DNA of 64,000 nt from Thuidium tamariscinum (lineage: Eukaryota; Streptophyta; Bryopsida; Hypnales; Thuidiaceae), in assembly GCA_947034885.2 (NCBI GenBank), contig OX344754.2, positions 14,712,501 to 14,776,500 of the forward strand, in the 5' to 3' direction. Each line of letters opens with the position of its first letter. Position 1 is the first letter of the stretch. The notes beneath the pieces are model-generated. The model saw only the letters and a program-made list of their open reading frames with translations, did no database searches and had not been told where the DNA came from. Shown one piece after another: positions 36,086 through 47,928 of the stretch. Position numbers and translations under genes: made by a program.

Positions 36086-36965
36086 TTAATCCCTGAAGGA
36101 CCAAATTCGCCTTAGGAGACACTTAGTATTTCCAACAGACTTGTGTGACCTGAATATTCGCCATAATTTTTCAAAACTTTTTTTGAATATAGGAAATCAA
36201 ATTAGCTTTGTGAAAAAATATTTTTATTTTATTTTAATTGGTATCCAAGAGCAAAAGTTATGTCATTCTTAAAACAAAAAAAGAGTTTTCTTTTTTCCCC
36301 TTTCTTTCAAAGATTATGTTTTGGTCTTCATCTGAAGCTTTCATTCATTCTATTTAGACTAATGAGATAGTTATAGACAATCTTGTATTTTGGGCAATCT
36401 AAGCAACTTTTTGGAAAAACAACTTATAGAATTCAAATGTGAATGAAAATTTTCAAATTTAAAAAAAATAAAACTTAATAGGATTTAATTTGTTTACAAG
36501 AATTATTTTACTTTTGAGATTATGGTTTTTCAATTTCATCTTAAAGCTATTAACAATTTAGTGTTTTGTTCAATCTTGGACCTACTCTTCTACTTAATAA
36601 TTTTTAATGAATCAAAATCAAGTTTTCCTTTTTTAAAATTTTTTTTACAAATCCTCAACTCAAATGTTCAACATAAAAAAAATTTAATTCATAGTCCATA
36701 GTGCAAAAAATTCCACAAATGGAAGTCAAAGTCATGAAAAATTGCAAGCTAGAGTTCAAAAATAAAATTCCCAACTTTGAATGCTTATATCTTCCAATTG
36801 GTATGGTTAAACTTCATGAAACTTTTAACACATGATCTAAGGCAAGTGAATTACAAGAACCTTTAGTTAGATTTTAATTTTCTTAATGTTGGGTGGAAGT
36901 AGCAAACATGATAATTTTAAGTGTATTTTGAGCTAGAAAAAGTCTTGGTCCTTTAGGCAGATTAA
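36086..36965 (-). mobile_element. TIR element, family B, copy B2
   Basis: TTAATCCCTGAAGGACC at the left and GGTCCTTTAGGCAGATTAA at the right. The interior (CAACTTTGAATGCTTATATC, ATTTTTGACTT-type) is the inverted counterpart of B1. Non-coding. Confidence 0.65.
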
Positions 36966-38369
36966 CAAAGGAATCCTATGGTTGGATTTGTTAAGAAGTA
37001 AACATGCATAAAGATTTTAGCCTTGTTTTAGAGACTAGTATTTTGAAGCAACTTTAAACCTTTAAGCAAAGAAGAACTTCAATGGCTAATCAAATCATTC
37101 TATGTAGACTAGGGGTTTATTTTTGGACCAGTGTCCCCCGTACTGGCCTCACTATAGAAACCAAAATTTGGAGGGACAAACTAGCAGAGGTCAGATTTCT
37201 AACAAATTGGTGAAATTTCGCCAAAAAAAACAACCCTGATGTAGACAAAAATATTTAATTCCTATTCAAAAGAACAAAAATTAAATTTTTTTTGATGAAA
37301 TAAAAATAAAAATCATATTCTTGTTTAGGAAGCTAATTTGTTTTGTTACCCTTTAAAAATATCGTAAGAATACATGTTGAAATTTGAAATCACAAGAAAC
37401 CTACCCAAACTTTTATTTGTTCCCCAAGGGAAAAACCCCGCTTGCTCCTTTAGGATTTCAAAGGAACTCAAATTATGGAGTCACTGGGGCATGGAAATCT
37501 CAACTGTACAATCTTTTAGTGTGCATATTGTAGATGACATGCTTGGATCAAATTTGGAGTTATTTGGCCACATAGATTCCAAGATTTTAATGTTTTAGTG
37601 TTGAAAAAAGATGTTGAAATTTTCTTAAAAACACATTTTGAGGTGAAATTTGATTTCTAAATCTACTCAAATGAAGAAACTTCAAACTAGAAAGTGCTTC
37701 AAATTCAACATACAAACACATTGATAAAAAAAAATGTCATTCAATTAACTCATTGTATTTGCAAAATGACTTTGAAATGCTAAAAAAATAGCAAAAAAGG
37801 GAGCAAAAAACACATGTGTGGCTAAAACTCCTTCTACTAAAATACTTTTTAGTCCCTCATAATGTCTTGAATTGATATGAAATTTTAGCCACACAAGCTA
37901 GACTAGAATTTGCATTTTTTTCAAATTTTTTTTGTGAGAAATGGATACCATTTGAAGGTGAAACAAGCCACCAAAGTTCACTATAATCCAAAAATGTTTG
38001 GTTTTTGAACTTTGAATTTCTTGCAAACATTCAAAACAACTTGGTTTGCCATGAAAATTTGACCATAGCAAATAGACTTTTAGAAGAACATAATCCAAGA
38101 AGTTTATTGAAAACAAACATTGGATGAAGGAGATACAAGCCCCTAAAGTTGCAACCATCAACTATAGTTTGGTGAATTCTAATTGAACATGTGAAATCGA
38201 ATTGGCTTCCAATAAATCATTAAACCTTGAATTGATGTGAAAATTTTACATTACAAACAAGACTAGTATGTACAACTTTTACAATAAGTTTCATTGAATT
38301 TGGACATTAGATGCAAAAATTACAACACTTCAAATCAGACTTCTAGACAATGTGCATAAACTTTTGTGC
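36966..38369. other. AT-rich stretch, no gene seen
   Basis: Open frames near 37.4-37.6 kb and 37.9-38.2 kb lack any recognisable domain or splice pattern. One CCTTTAGGATTTC-like end suggests further family B debris. Confidence 0.45.
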
Positions 38370-40060
38370 CCCTTGGGCATTAAATTCCTTCACTATGTTT
38401 TCACCAAAACACTCCAAAACTACCATTTCTAGTATCAGTACCAAATTTTAGGGAAAAACATTTTTGACACATATAAATGTAAAACCTTGTAATATACTCG
38501 TTGAAAAAATGATTTGTTTTTTTTAGAAATTTCCACATTGCAAATTGCAAAATATTAGCATTTGAAATGGTAGATATCGTTTTTTGGACTTGCAAAAGTT
38601 TAGGCAATTATACTTCACAAGGTCACATTTGCATAAAAACTGTCTAAGTTCTTGGTACTTCCAATTCAATCCATTCTTGATCTTGAAAGTTTTCACATCA
38701 TTTGGAATTGCAGAGCATGTAGGAATAAAATAGAAAGTAGAAAGAAGTAGAGAATGATTCAAAATATTAAATTGTTGATAATTTAGTGATGGAATTGAAA
38801 AATTCCAATTCCACTAGTTGTAATGTTGTAATAAATAATCTACACACTATGAATTTATATTATTTTTTAATAAAAAAATAATCAATGGTATAAATTAAAA
38901 CATTAAAAAATATGAATTTTTGAAATGAAATATGGATTTTTTTCTCTAAAATAAACTTTGAAATCCTTTATTCAATTCAACTTACAATAGTTTTAAAAAT
39001 AAATCCATTTTACCTGCACTCTAAAACTCTTCATAACTTTCATCTCAATAATCAAAATGAAATGATTCAAAGCTTACCATGTTTATTTAAATCTAAAAAA
39101 ATAATTTCAAATTTTGTTTTCAAAGATAGTAATTTTTTTAATTAGCCTACATTGCCTAATTGGTGAAAAGAATTACAAATTGTACAAAGGTGATTGCAAG
39201 AAACACCTCAATGTACTATTTGTTGCATTTTCATGATTTTTTGGAAGTACTTTAAAATTAGAAAATTAATTTTTAAATTTAAAAAAAATTATGACTAATG
39301 TATATACCTTCAGGATAAAGGCACCCAGGGAAGAAATTGCATAGAAAAATGCTCTAAGTAGGAGAATTAGAAAAGTGTGAAGTCTCAAGAAAATACATAC
39401 TTTGATGTTTTAATTAGGAAAAAATAGAAAAATTAAGTAAATTCACAAAATCAAAATTGGTCATTTCTAACAACTTTATGGAGATGGTCATTCATCAAAA
39501 AAATTGCTAAAATAATACTTTATGTATTTAAAAATGTAAGCAGAAAGAAGCTCATTTTGTAGACATCCAGACCATATAAAAATAACTTTTAAGAAATTTC
39601 CTTCTCTGGAGAGCTATAAGTCTAGTGAAATACCCTCTCATCCAGATTTTAGCTCAAAGTTTGTTTTGGGGGGGTACTAAATGGCACTAGAAACCTCCAA
39701 ATTGGCTAGTGTGACATTCAATTGGGGTTTGTTTTTGGATAGTAAATTATTTTTGAAAATTATGAAATAATTAAGGAATGTTTATGATATTCATGACTAC
39801 CTCATATACAAATATTGAGTGAGTTGGAGCCAAAACACAAAAGCTATGGCCAAAAAAAAGGTCAACATGCAACTTGTGATGCAAAATAGTACAAGTATTT
39901 TTTGCAATCACCTGCAATAACTTTTAAAACATGTAGTCAAAAGTTATGAAAAATTTTGTGCCTTAAAGAAAAACCTCATGTACATGTTGTGTGAAAATCT
40001 CAAAGAGAAAACAAAAACCCTCCATCAATAGTAAATTGCCAACATTTCTATGTTGCCAAA
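38370..40060 (+). repeat. Family A repeat, copy A3, interrupted by C3
   Basis: Left part to 39,188 and right part from 39,913 (TGCAATAACTTTTAAAACAT, then AAACATGTAGTCAAAAGTT) together match A1 without interruption (2,290-3,130). Confidence 0.65.
39189..39912 (+). mobile_element. TIR element, family C, copy C3, nested in A3
   Basis: Left GGTGATTGCAAGAAACACC, right AATAGTACAAGTATTTTTTG then CAATCACC. Interior CTCTAAGTAGGAGAATTAGA matches C1 and C2. The host copy A1 at about 2,935-2,955 shows the sequence without the insert. Non-coding. Confidence 0.8.
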
Positions 40061-41113
40061 AAACGTAGTTGGGTCTTGTGGGCAATTCTAACTCCACCCT
40101 TGAGCTAGAACCTAACACACAAGTTCTGATGGCAAATTTAAGTAGTAAATTTGAAGGTGATCAATGTAAGCGCCTTCCAAGCAATAAACACTCAAATGAT
40201 GTGATTTGTTCATACAAAAGTTTAAAAAATAACTAAAAAGTGTAAAAGTAAGTCCGATTTATGGATTAATGGTTAGCTAATCAAATGTCAAAGTTTATGG
40301 ATTCTAATCAAGGTTTTATCTAATCCTATCTTCAGATCTTGTTTTAATGTTTCTAAAATGGTGAAATAAGTGAAATTTGGAAATTCTCTTCAAAAGTTAT
40401 GAAAGGATGAAAGATAACCTCTAAAAAACCATTAGAACTTCATCCATCATTTAAAAATAGCAAATTAGGTTTATTTTATTCCAAATTTTATCCCTAGGCT
40501 CTTAATAAACTCTACGTTTAGATTTAATTTTATTGTTGATTTTAGGCTATTTTTGGAAAAATTCATCCAAATGAGTTCTAAAAAATGAATGATTTTACAA
40601 ATGGAGAATGATTTTAGAATATTATTTAGATTTTCTAAAAGATTATTGAACAAAATATCCCTTAGATCTTTTCTACAAATTCTTAGTTAAAAGGTTGTTT
40701 TATCTAATTTAATGGCAAGTTTAATCTAAATTACTATTTTTAGATATTCAAAGAATTTAAGTGAAAATTAAGAAAAAAAAATTTCAACAAAGTAAAAAGG
40801 TAAAAATCCTAAATTCTAATAAAATAAGTTATCAATGGATGAAGTTTTGTTTTATAGTTTAGTGAAAAAAAACTTCATCTATAAATTACTTGTGATCTAA
40901 ACGAGTGTTTTAAGTTCCTTATTATTCTAAAACTTCTAAATCATATCAAGATTCTAAGATTCTTTTATTTTATACTTTTGAATGAAAATATCAATTTTTC
41001 ATCCAAATTTCCAAAAAAGTTCATCCAACTGTTAAAGGTTCAAGTTTTAAAGGTTTTCTAAAGAAAGATCTAATTTTTAGTTTTCTAAGGCTATTTTCTA
41101 ATTTTTAAAGTCT
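40061..41113. other. AT-rich stretch, no gene seen
   Basis: No supported feature. It leads into the tandem-array cluster. Confidence 0.45.
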
Positions 41114-41493
41114 AAATCAAATCAATCAAATCAAATCAAATCTTCAAAGATACTATTCCCTAATTGTTCTATCGATTCTCCTATTAGTTTAATGTTCAAA
41201 TCAAATCAAATCAAATCTTTAAAGATATTATTCCCTAATTGTTCTATCGATTCTCCTATTAGTTTAATATTTAAATCAAATCAAATCTTCAAATATACTA
41301 TTCCTAATTGTTTTATGGATTCCCCTCATTAGTTTAATGTTTAAATCAAATCAATCAAATCTTCAAAGATACTATTCCCTAATTGTTTTATCAATTCCCC
41401 CATTAGTTTAATATTTAAATCAAATCAAATCAAATCTTTAAAGATACTATTCCCTAATTGTTTTATCATTTCTCCCTATTAGTTTAATGTTTA
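41114..41493 (+). repeat. ~75-bp minisatellite, five units
   Basis: Each unit has a variable (TCAAA)n-like block, then AAAGATACTATTCCCTAATT, a GATTCTCC-like block and TTAGTTTAATGTT. Units differ mainly in the number of TCAAA repeats. Confidence 0.9.
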
Positions 41494-42064
41494 GTTGTTA
41501 GTTTTGTCTTCTTCTATTTGTCTTATTAGGCCTAACAAGACAACAAATGACAACTAGCCTAGTCTACTATTTCAAATAGAAACAAAACTAAATACTAAAT
41601 AACAAATTAATGAATAGTAAAAGAATCAAATCAAATCGCATGGCTTTACCTAAATCAAATACAAATATTCTCACAAAATATCTCCCTATTCTCTTTCAAC
41701 TTCCAAGACTTCTAAGTTGTCTTATTCATTTCGTGATGGAGATGTGAGAGATTGAATTGAGGCTTATGAGTTTGTGAATTATGCAATTTGATTTTGGAGA
41801 TTTGCACTTGCTTTAGGAAATGAGAATAAAAGATTTTGGAGTGTGATTATCTCCTTAAAACCTACCAAGATTAAGTTAGTCTAAAAATCAAAGTTTGAGT
41901 TGAGAGCTTAATTGAAATTAAGTTAATGTGGATGTCTACCTTGAATTTGATTAAATAGTTTCTAGATCCCTATTTGCTTACTCTGCTACACCTCTTTAGC
42001 CTTCCTCTCTTCACAATCTAGTTTTGATTTTCAAGCACTCTAAGGAATATTTCTTACAAATTTT
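41494..42064. other. No gene seen
   Basis: AT-rich linker between tandem arrays. A CTATTTG/CAAATAG-type inverted pair near 41,513-41,580 is visible. Confidence 0.4.
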
Positions 42065-42280
42065 AGAAGTAGCAAAGTCAAAGCTTTGCCGTGGAGGGGC
42101 AACCCCAGGTTTAGTGGTATAATTTCTTTAAAAATGAAGTTTTGTAGAGTCAAAGTTTTGCCATATAAGGGCAACCCCAAGTTTTAACAGGTGATTTTAA
42201 AGAAATCAAGAAATTAAAGAGCTATAGCTCTGCCATGCAGGAGCAACCCCACATACAATAGTCATGATTAAATATCTTAA
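42065..42280 (+). repeat. 72-bp tandem repeat with hairpin core, three units
   Basis: TGCC-(8-10 bases)-GGCAACCCC or GAGCAACCCC recurs with the TGCC at 42,087, 42,159 and 42,231, exactly 72 bases apart. The TTGCC...GGCAA part can pair as a small stem. The units are otherwise diverged. Confidence 0.8.
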
Positions 42281-42290
42281 GCATTTAGGC

Positions 42291-42566
42291 GCAGAAGGAG
42301 GTACATATGACAGTGTTTAATTAAACTTTTACTAAAAGATATCTTAGAATGTCCACGAAAATTAGTATTTCAAGGTTTAGATGCCAAAGGAGGTACTCAT
42401 GACAGTGTTTAACTAAACTTTTACTAAAAAATATCTTAGAATGTCCACGAAAATTAGTATTTCAAGGTTTAGATGCCAAAGGAGGTACTCATGACAGTGT
42501 TTAACTAAACTTTGGCACGAAATGCTCAAAATTTCCACGAAAACTTAGTATTTTAAAACTTGAAAG
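42291..42566 (+). repeat. 92-bp tandem repeat, three units
   Basis: GCCAAAGGAGGTACTCATGA-type starts at 42,291, 42,383 and 42,475. The second and third are nearly identical until the third diverges after ACTAAACTTT. Each has GACAGTGTTTAA and TGTCCACGAAAATTAGTA. Confidence 0.9.
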
Positions 42567-42591
42567 CCAAAATTCAACAAGAAAACAAAAT

Positions 42592-42707
42592 AAACTTGGC
42601 CAAAATCTTTGGTCCAAGAAGTGATCTAACCACGCCGGTAGCACGAAATAAATTTGGCTAAAATCTTTAATTCAAGAAGTACTCCGATCACGCCAGTAGT
42701 ACGAAAC
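42592..42707 (+). repeat. 58-bp tandem repeat, two units
   Basis: AAACTTGGCCAAAATCTTT and AAATTTGGCTAAAATCTTT start units 58 bases apart. Both contain CACGCC-GTAG-ACGAAA. Confidence 0.85.
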
Positions 42708-44485
42708 AAAAAGAAAGAGAATAAGGTGTTGGTATGCAAGAAATGAGGACACTAGCAACCTCAAGGGAGACCCTTATACACTTGTTTCCATGCCCTCCCC
42801 GATAAGTTGTCAATGAAAATACTTTGTTATTTTTTCCCTTAAACTACCCTAAATGTAATTTCAAAGTAATACTTATTTAATGATAAAAAAAAACTCTAAA
42901 ACTCTCCTCATTTAGCTAATAAAATCTTGGCCAAATCGAATCCAAGATCTTAATCCAAAATATTTTGAAATTAACCCTAATCTACCTAGATATTTTGAAA
43001 ATTAACCAAAAGTTATTTTTAAAATTGTCTTTCTTTAGTACAAAGATGACTTTTTATGCAAGAAAGAAATCTTGACCAAATCCAATCTCTGATTTTCCAA
43101 AAAAATGTTTCCAAATTCACTTCTAATTAACTACAATTAACATTAAAAAAGTCAAACTAAGACCTAAACCTCTCTATCTTTTAGGGAACAACTTGAAATG
43201 AAAAATTGCCTATGCCATTTTCTTCAAAAGATCCCAATTAGTCTAAGGGATCCCTCACCCCTCACTCCTAGGCCATTTGTGAGCACAAATTGGAATTATG
43301 GTAACTCCAATTAAAAGTTAAAAATTCAATTTTTGGAATTTGCACTTTTTGATGAATTTGTCAAGCCAAGGTTGTTAGGAATGTCTATGAAAGTAAGGAA
43401 TGTCTCCTCATTCGCTCCAATAGGACATTATTTACTTCTGGTACGTTGGTCAACCCGCCACCAAGTTATAAATTCTCGTGAAATTTGATGTCGATGTTGG
43501 TTTTGGTAGTTGGGAATGTTAGAATGTCTTCAAACCTAACTGACATACAAGCATACAAAGACCTAATCTAATTTTTATTTAGATTTTACCGCAATATAAG
43601 TAATTTCTAGGAATTTACGAACATGTTTATGTGCAGTTGACTTTCCATGGAGTCAATGTGGAATTTCAAAAAAATCCGAAATAGATTGGGTAACATCTAG
43701 GACACTCCTACATTCTAAATGTAAAACCCACACTCACTTGCACTTATCTATTTTTAGTAAATTAGAATTACTTTGCCTAATTGTACAATTTAATTTCTGA
43801 TACCCGGGAATCTTAGACAATTGTTTGATTCTCCTTGACTCCTGATATGCTCCTACCTTTGAAACACTTCTCTGTAGTCTTCATTTGTCAATTCTACCAT
43901 CTTTGTTGTTCTGATATTCCAACTCTCAAAGTTACCTGTAAAGGTTTTTATTTTTTAAAACCAATTCACATTGGAATTCGATTTAGACTCTTGTAGACTC
44001 TCTAGACCTAAATAGATTTTGTTGGCTTAGCCAATATGCCATGTGCATCTTTAAAAGGTTGATTTTGCACAAACAAACACTAGAACTGGCTAAATCTCAT
44101 ATCCTCACATCTCTCGGAATTGCTAACTATTCTCTCAAACTCACTTCCAAGACTTAGAATGATGAAAATTGCTAGATTTAGGAATTTTCCACCTTTAAAG
44201 ATGTTTCTTCACTATTTTGGTAGAGACTGCCACCAAAACATTTCTAACGCTCTTTTTATATGTTTTTCTTCAATAATTTAACTAAATTTCGCAAAACATT
44301 CGCAAAAAATAAACCCAGAGTTCCAAGTGCCAACTTGAGGGCTCACATGTCTACTAGGGGTTTAAAAAAAATACTACAATTGTAGATGAAACAATAATTT
44401 TTGTGCCCACCTTTCATCTTGCATGCCACCTTTTGAATGTCAAGATGGGTTCCTAAAGAAAAAGCTTCTCATCAATCTTGGTGTA
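42708..44485. other. AT-rich stretch, no gene seen
   Basis: No open frame of note and no clear repeat ends. Confidence 0.45.
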
Positions 44486-44880
44486 AGCAAGAAATACCCA
44501 TTTCAAAACGTGTCTATTGTAGTGGACTATATACTCACCCAATTGCGTCAATAGAGTTTCTTTAAAGTATTTGCCACATGCTTGATTCTAATTGGCCATC
44601 GCATTTCAAGAACACATATAAATATTTGATTGGCTTATTGCTAATTTTAGCAGGGTTTAGTTTTAGTGCACCTATTGCACAGTTTCAGTGGTCTAGGGTG
44701 CCAACACTTTGAAAAATTAGAGAAATTACATACAACATCAAAAAATCTATATTTTTTTTGGTATTCATGATTTTTGCTCGCTAATACTAGAAAAATATCA
44801 TTTTAAGAAAAAGTTGCCTCCAATTATGCTGAATTCCTTATTTGGACGGTTTTGGGTGCTGCCACCGTAACCTAAAAAAA
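44486..44880 (+). repeat. Family D repeat, copy D3
   Basis: Collinear with D2 (AGAAATACCCA, TATTTGCCACATGCT, CCAACACTTTGAAAA, TTGCCTCCAATTATGCT). It faces the inverted copy D4 at 46.1-46.5 kb. Confidence 0.6.
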
Positions 44881-46077
44881 GCTTCTAATCAATCTCAGTG
44901 TAAACAAGGGTTTCCCGCCACTCTGCTCTGGTTGGGGAGCCATGAAACCCATCCCAACTGTGGCTGGCAGGTGTGTATTCTTTTTTTATGGTAATGAAAT
45001 CCAGTTTCATTTGTTTAAAAAAAAACAAAAAAAAACATCCCAAGAGTGGAACCAGCAGATTGGATTTAGTTCATATTTGCAATTGGAGAACCCCAACTAC
45101 TTTTGGGAGGCAAAGAACGTACTCTAAATACGGCACAAAATAGGAGATTTTTTTTCACTTTTATCCTGGAAAATACAGATTTTATCCTTTTGGTCTCACT
45201 TGGTGGGACAAATTTAGTGTCCAACTATTTACATTGGTGCATTCCCCAACCCGTTGAGGAGCCATGAAATTTTATGCATTTTTTTCTTCTTTCCATCTCA
45301 ACATTCCACTCAAGAAGCATGTCAACTCTACAACCCCAAAAAATAAAAAAATAAAGGTTGAGTGCTAGTGTAGTGCTCTACCTTATTTTAGGGAGCATTT
45401 TGCAAAATTGGCATGCTTGTAGCATTGTAGGCCGAAGGTAGAGCTACTAATTGTAGATAGTCTTACTGCGATGGTTTTATAGGGAGACCTATTGAGAACA
45501 ATCGTTGAATGCATTGACCCTTGAATAAGATTCTCTATTTGTACTTTCTTGTCCATTCAATTCTCTTCCCTCCTTGATTAGGGGGGAACAACCAAAGTTA
45601 ACTACAATAGGTGAGTCTATGAGACTAGGATGGGTCCAAATGAAAAATCCACATTTAAATTAAATTACATATTCATTCTCTAGAGGAAAGAAAATCCTTT
45701 TTTCAGTTTGCATTCTTCCTCATCCTTACCTCCACCCACATTATTTAGGCTCAATTTCTCCATACCCTAGAGGCTGAAATGCTTAAGTTATATCTGTTAT
45801 TACCTTATAGGTACTACTACTTTCTATGCTACCAAGAATGTGGGGGAAGGGCTGCCGTGCCGTTTCGAGGAAAGCGAGTCAAAGAAAGTCGAAGATCTTC
45901 TGTTTGTCGTGACATGCCGTCACTTCAGAAAAGTTCCTCAGGTCAGGGAGAATTATAATTTACTTGCTCTCCGTCACGGTGGGCTTTCCACCAACGGAAA
46001 GTGTCAAACAGTTTGATTTGGTCTTCTTTTACTCAAAGTAAAACGGAGTTTGATTTGGTCTTTGAAGATGAAAAGTT
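44881..46077 (+). repeat. Decayed relative of the 16.1-17.4 kb insert, with a MITE remnant
   Basis: 45,240-46,060 resembles the GC-rich insert (GAGGAGCCATGAAATT, GTCAAAGAAAGTCGAAGATC, CTTCTGTTTGTCGTGA). 45,150-45,230 carries a family F end (GGTCTCACTTGGTGGGACAA). A short frame at 44,942-45,127 has no recognisable domain. Confidence 0.4.
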
Positions 46078-46109
46078 TAACCCTGAAACGCCGGGCCCAT
46101 CACCACTGG

Positions 46110-46499
46110 TTTACAGTGGAAACACCCAAAACCGTCTATTTAAGGAATTCAGCATAGTTGGAGGCATCTTTTTCTAAAAATGATATTTTCTAGTTTTAGC
46201 GAGTGAAAATCATGAATTTTTCAAAAAAATCTTAAAATTTTCGGAATTAGTATGTAATTTCTATAAATTTCCAAAGTGTTGGCTCCCTAGACCACTGGAA
46301 CCGTCCTAGAGGTGTACCTTTAACTAAACACTTGCTGAAATCAGCTGTCAGTGAATGAAAACTATACATGTGTCTTACAACTGCATCAGCAAATTAGAAT
46401 TAAACATTTGTCGGACGCTTTAATGAATGCTTATGGACAAATTTAGTGGTACTCTAGGGTCCAAGAATAGGTACAGGGACGGAAATGGGTGTTTCTCCC
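46110..46499 (-). repeat. Family D repeat, copy D4
   Basis: Inverted relative to D3, beginning GTGGAAACACCCAAAACCG and ending GGGTGTTTCTCCCTTAA. TCACCACTGGTTT occurs at both sides (46,103 and 46,519), a possible 13-bp duplication. Confidence 0.55.
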
Positions 46500-47229
46500 T
46501 TAACCTTAAAGGACAAACATATCACCACTGGTTTGAAGCCTCTTTGCCTGTCACTCAATTTGTTACCATTTTGGAAGCAGATATGTCTGAAATTTTTCTA
46601 TTTTATTTTTCAGAGATGAAAGTACATGTCTTCTATACTCCACAAAAAATTTAGATTTTTTTGAGGAAAATTGATTTTTAGGAAATGTTTTGCAGAAAAG
46701 GTGAAGAAAAAATCATATCAAACAGAAAATTATCTCAAAAAATCTGAAAATTTCATCATGTGTGTACATTATAGTGACAAACATCATGGTGGACATTCAA
46801 TTCCCGTATACTTCTATAAATAAGATGCACCGACATTAAAATTGCAACCAAATTCAAAATGCAATAAAATATTCAATTTTTTTTTAAATCTAAAATTTCA
46901 ATTGGAGTAGAAACTAGAATGGAGGACCTTCATTTCATTAGTTGGGCTCAAACTCAAAAAATGTCATTTTCAAGGATAAATTTCAGATTTAGTCAATTTC
47001 TCAAAATATACTAAAATGGCAAATTTTGCCATTTGTTTTCTCTAATTACTTCTCAACTACATGAAAACAAACAATAGTTAGACTAAAAACTCAATTGGAG
47101 AGTCTTTACAACTTAACACAAAAGGTCATTAAAAAAAAGTGAATGAAAAAACTATTGTTCAAATCTTCTTTTGCCCCTATAAAGTCATCCGAACACCAAA
47201 AAAAGGCTCTGACATCGCTTAGGGGTTAA
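46500..47229 (+). mobile_element. TTAA-ended element T1
   Basis: From TTAACCTTAAAGGAC to GCTTAGGGGTTAA. The interior CTGTCACTCAATTTGTTACC, TTTTTCAGAGATGAAAGTAC and CTCAAAAAATGTCATTTTCA is repeated in T2. Non-coding. Confidence 0.6.
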
Positions 47230-47928
47230 TGCCTCAGTGCCTGTCACTCAAATTGTTGCCATTTTTGAAGTAGATATATATATGAAAATTTTTATGTTTA
47301 TTTTTCAGAGATGAAATTACATGTCTTCTGTACTTTACCAAAAAAATTAGATTTTTAGAGGAAAACTGATCATTTCTGATAATTTTTGAAGGAAAAATGA
47401 AGAAAAAATCACATCAATTAGAAAATTATTCCAAAAAATCTGAAAATTTCACCATGTGTGTACATTACAGTTACAAACATCATGGTTTAAACTCAATTTA
47501 AACTCAATTTCCGTGTTCTTTTGTAATTAGGATGTAGTGGATATTGAAAATACATCCAAAATTTAAACTACAATAAAATATTCAATATTACGAATTTTTC
47601 AAAAATAATAATTGGATTAGAAACTAGAGTACATGGCCTTAATTTCATTAGTTGGGCTCAAACTCAAAAAATGTCATTTTCAAAGAGAAATTTTAGATTT
47701 AGAGCAAGGAGCAAATACACTGAAATAGTAAATTTTGTCATTTGTTTTTCATACTTACTTTTTATTCATGTGAAGACAAACACTAGCAAGACTACAAATT
47801 CAATTAGGTACTCTTTATAACTGTCTATGAAAGGTCAACAAACAATAAATGGAGGAAAAAAAAATTTAGTCTCTCTCTAGAACTTATTCACTTCATCCAA
47901 ATACGACGGAATGGCGTTTAGGGGTTAA
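47226..47928 (+). mobile_element. TTAA-ended element T2, head-to-tail with T1
   Basis: Starts at the same TTAA where T1 ends and finishes GCGTTTAGGGGTTAA. It is collinear with T1 throughout. Sharing one TTAA suggests tandem insertion at the same target or a duplication. Confidence 0.6.

Noticed and set aside
41114-42707. CRISPR-like array
   Set aside because: The repeats are adjacent with no unique spacers, unit lengths differ, there are no cas genes, and the DNA is plant-like.
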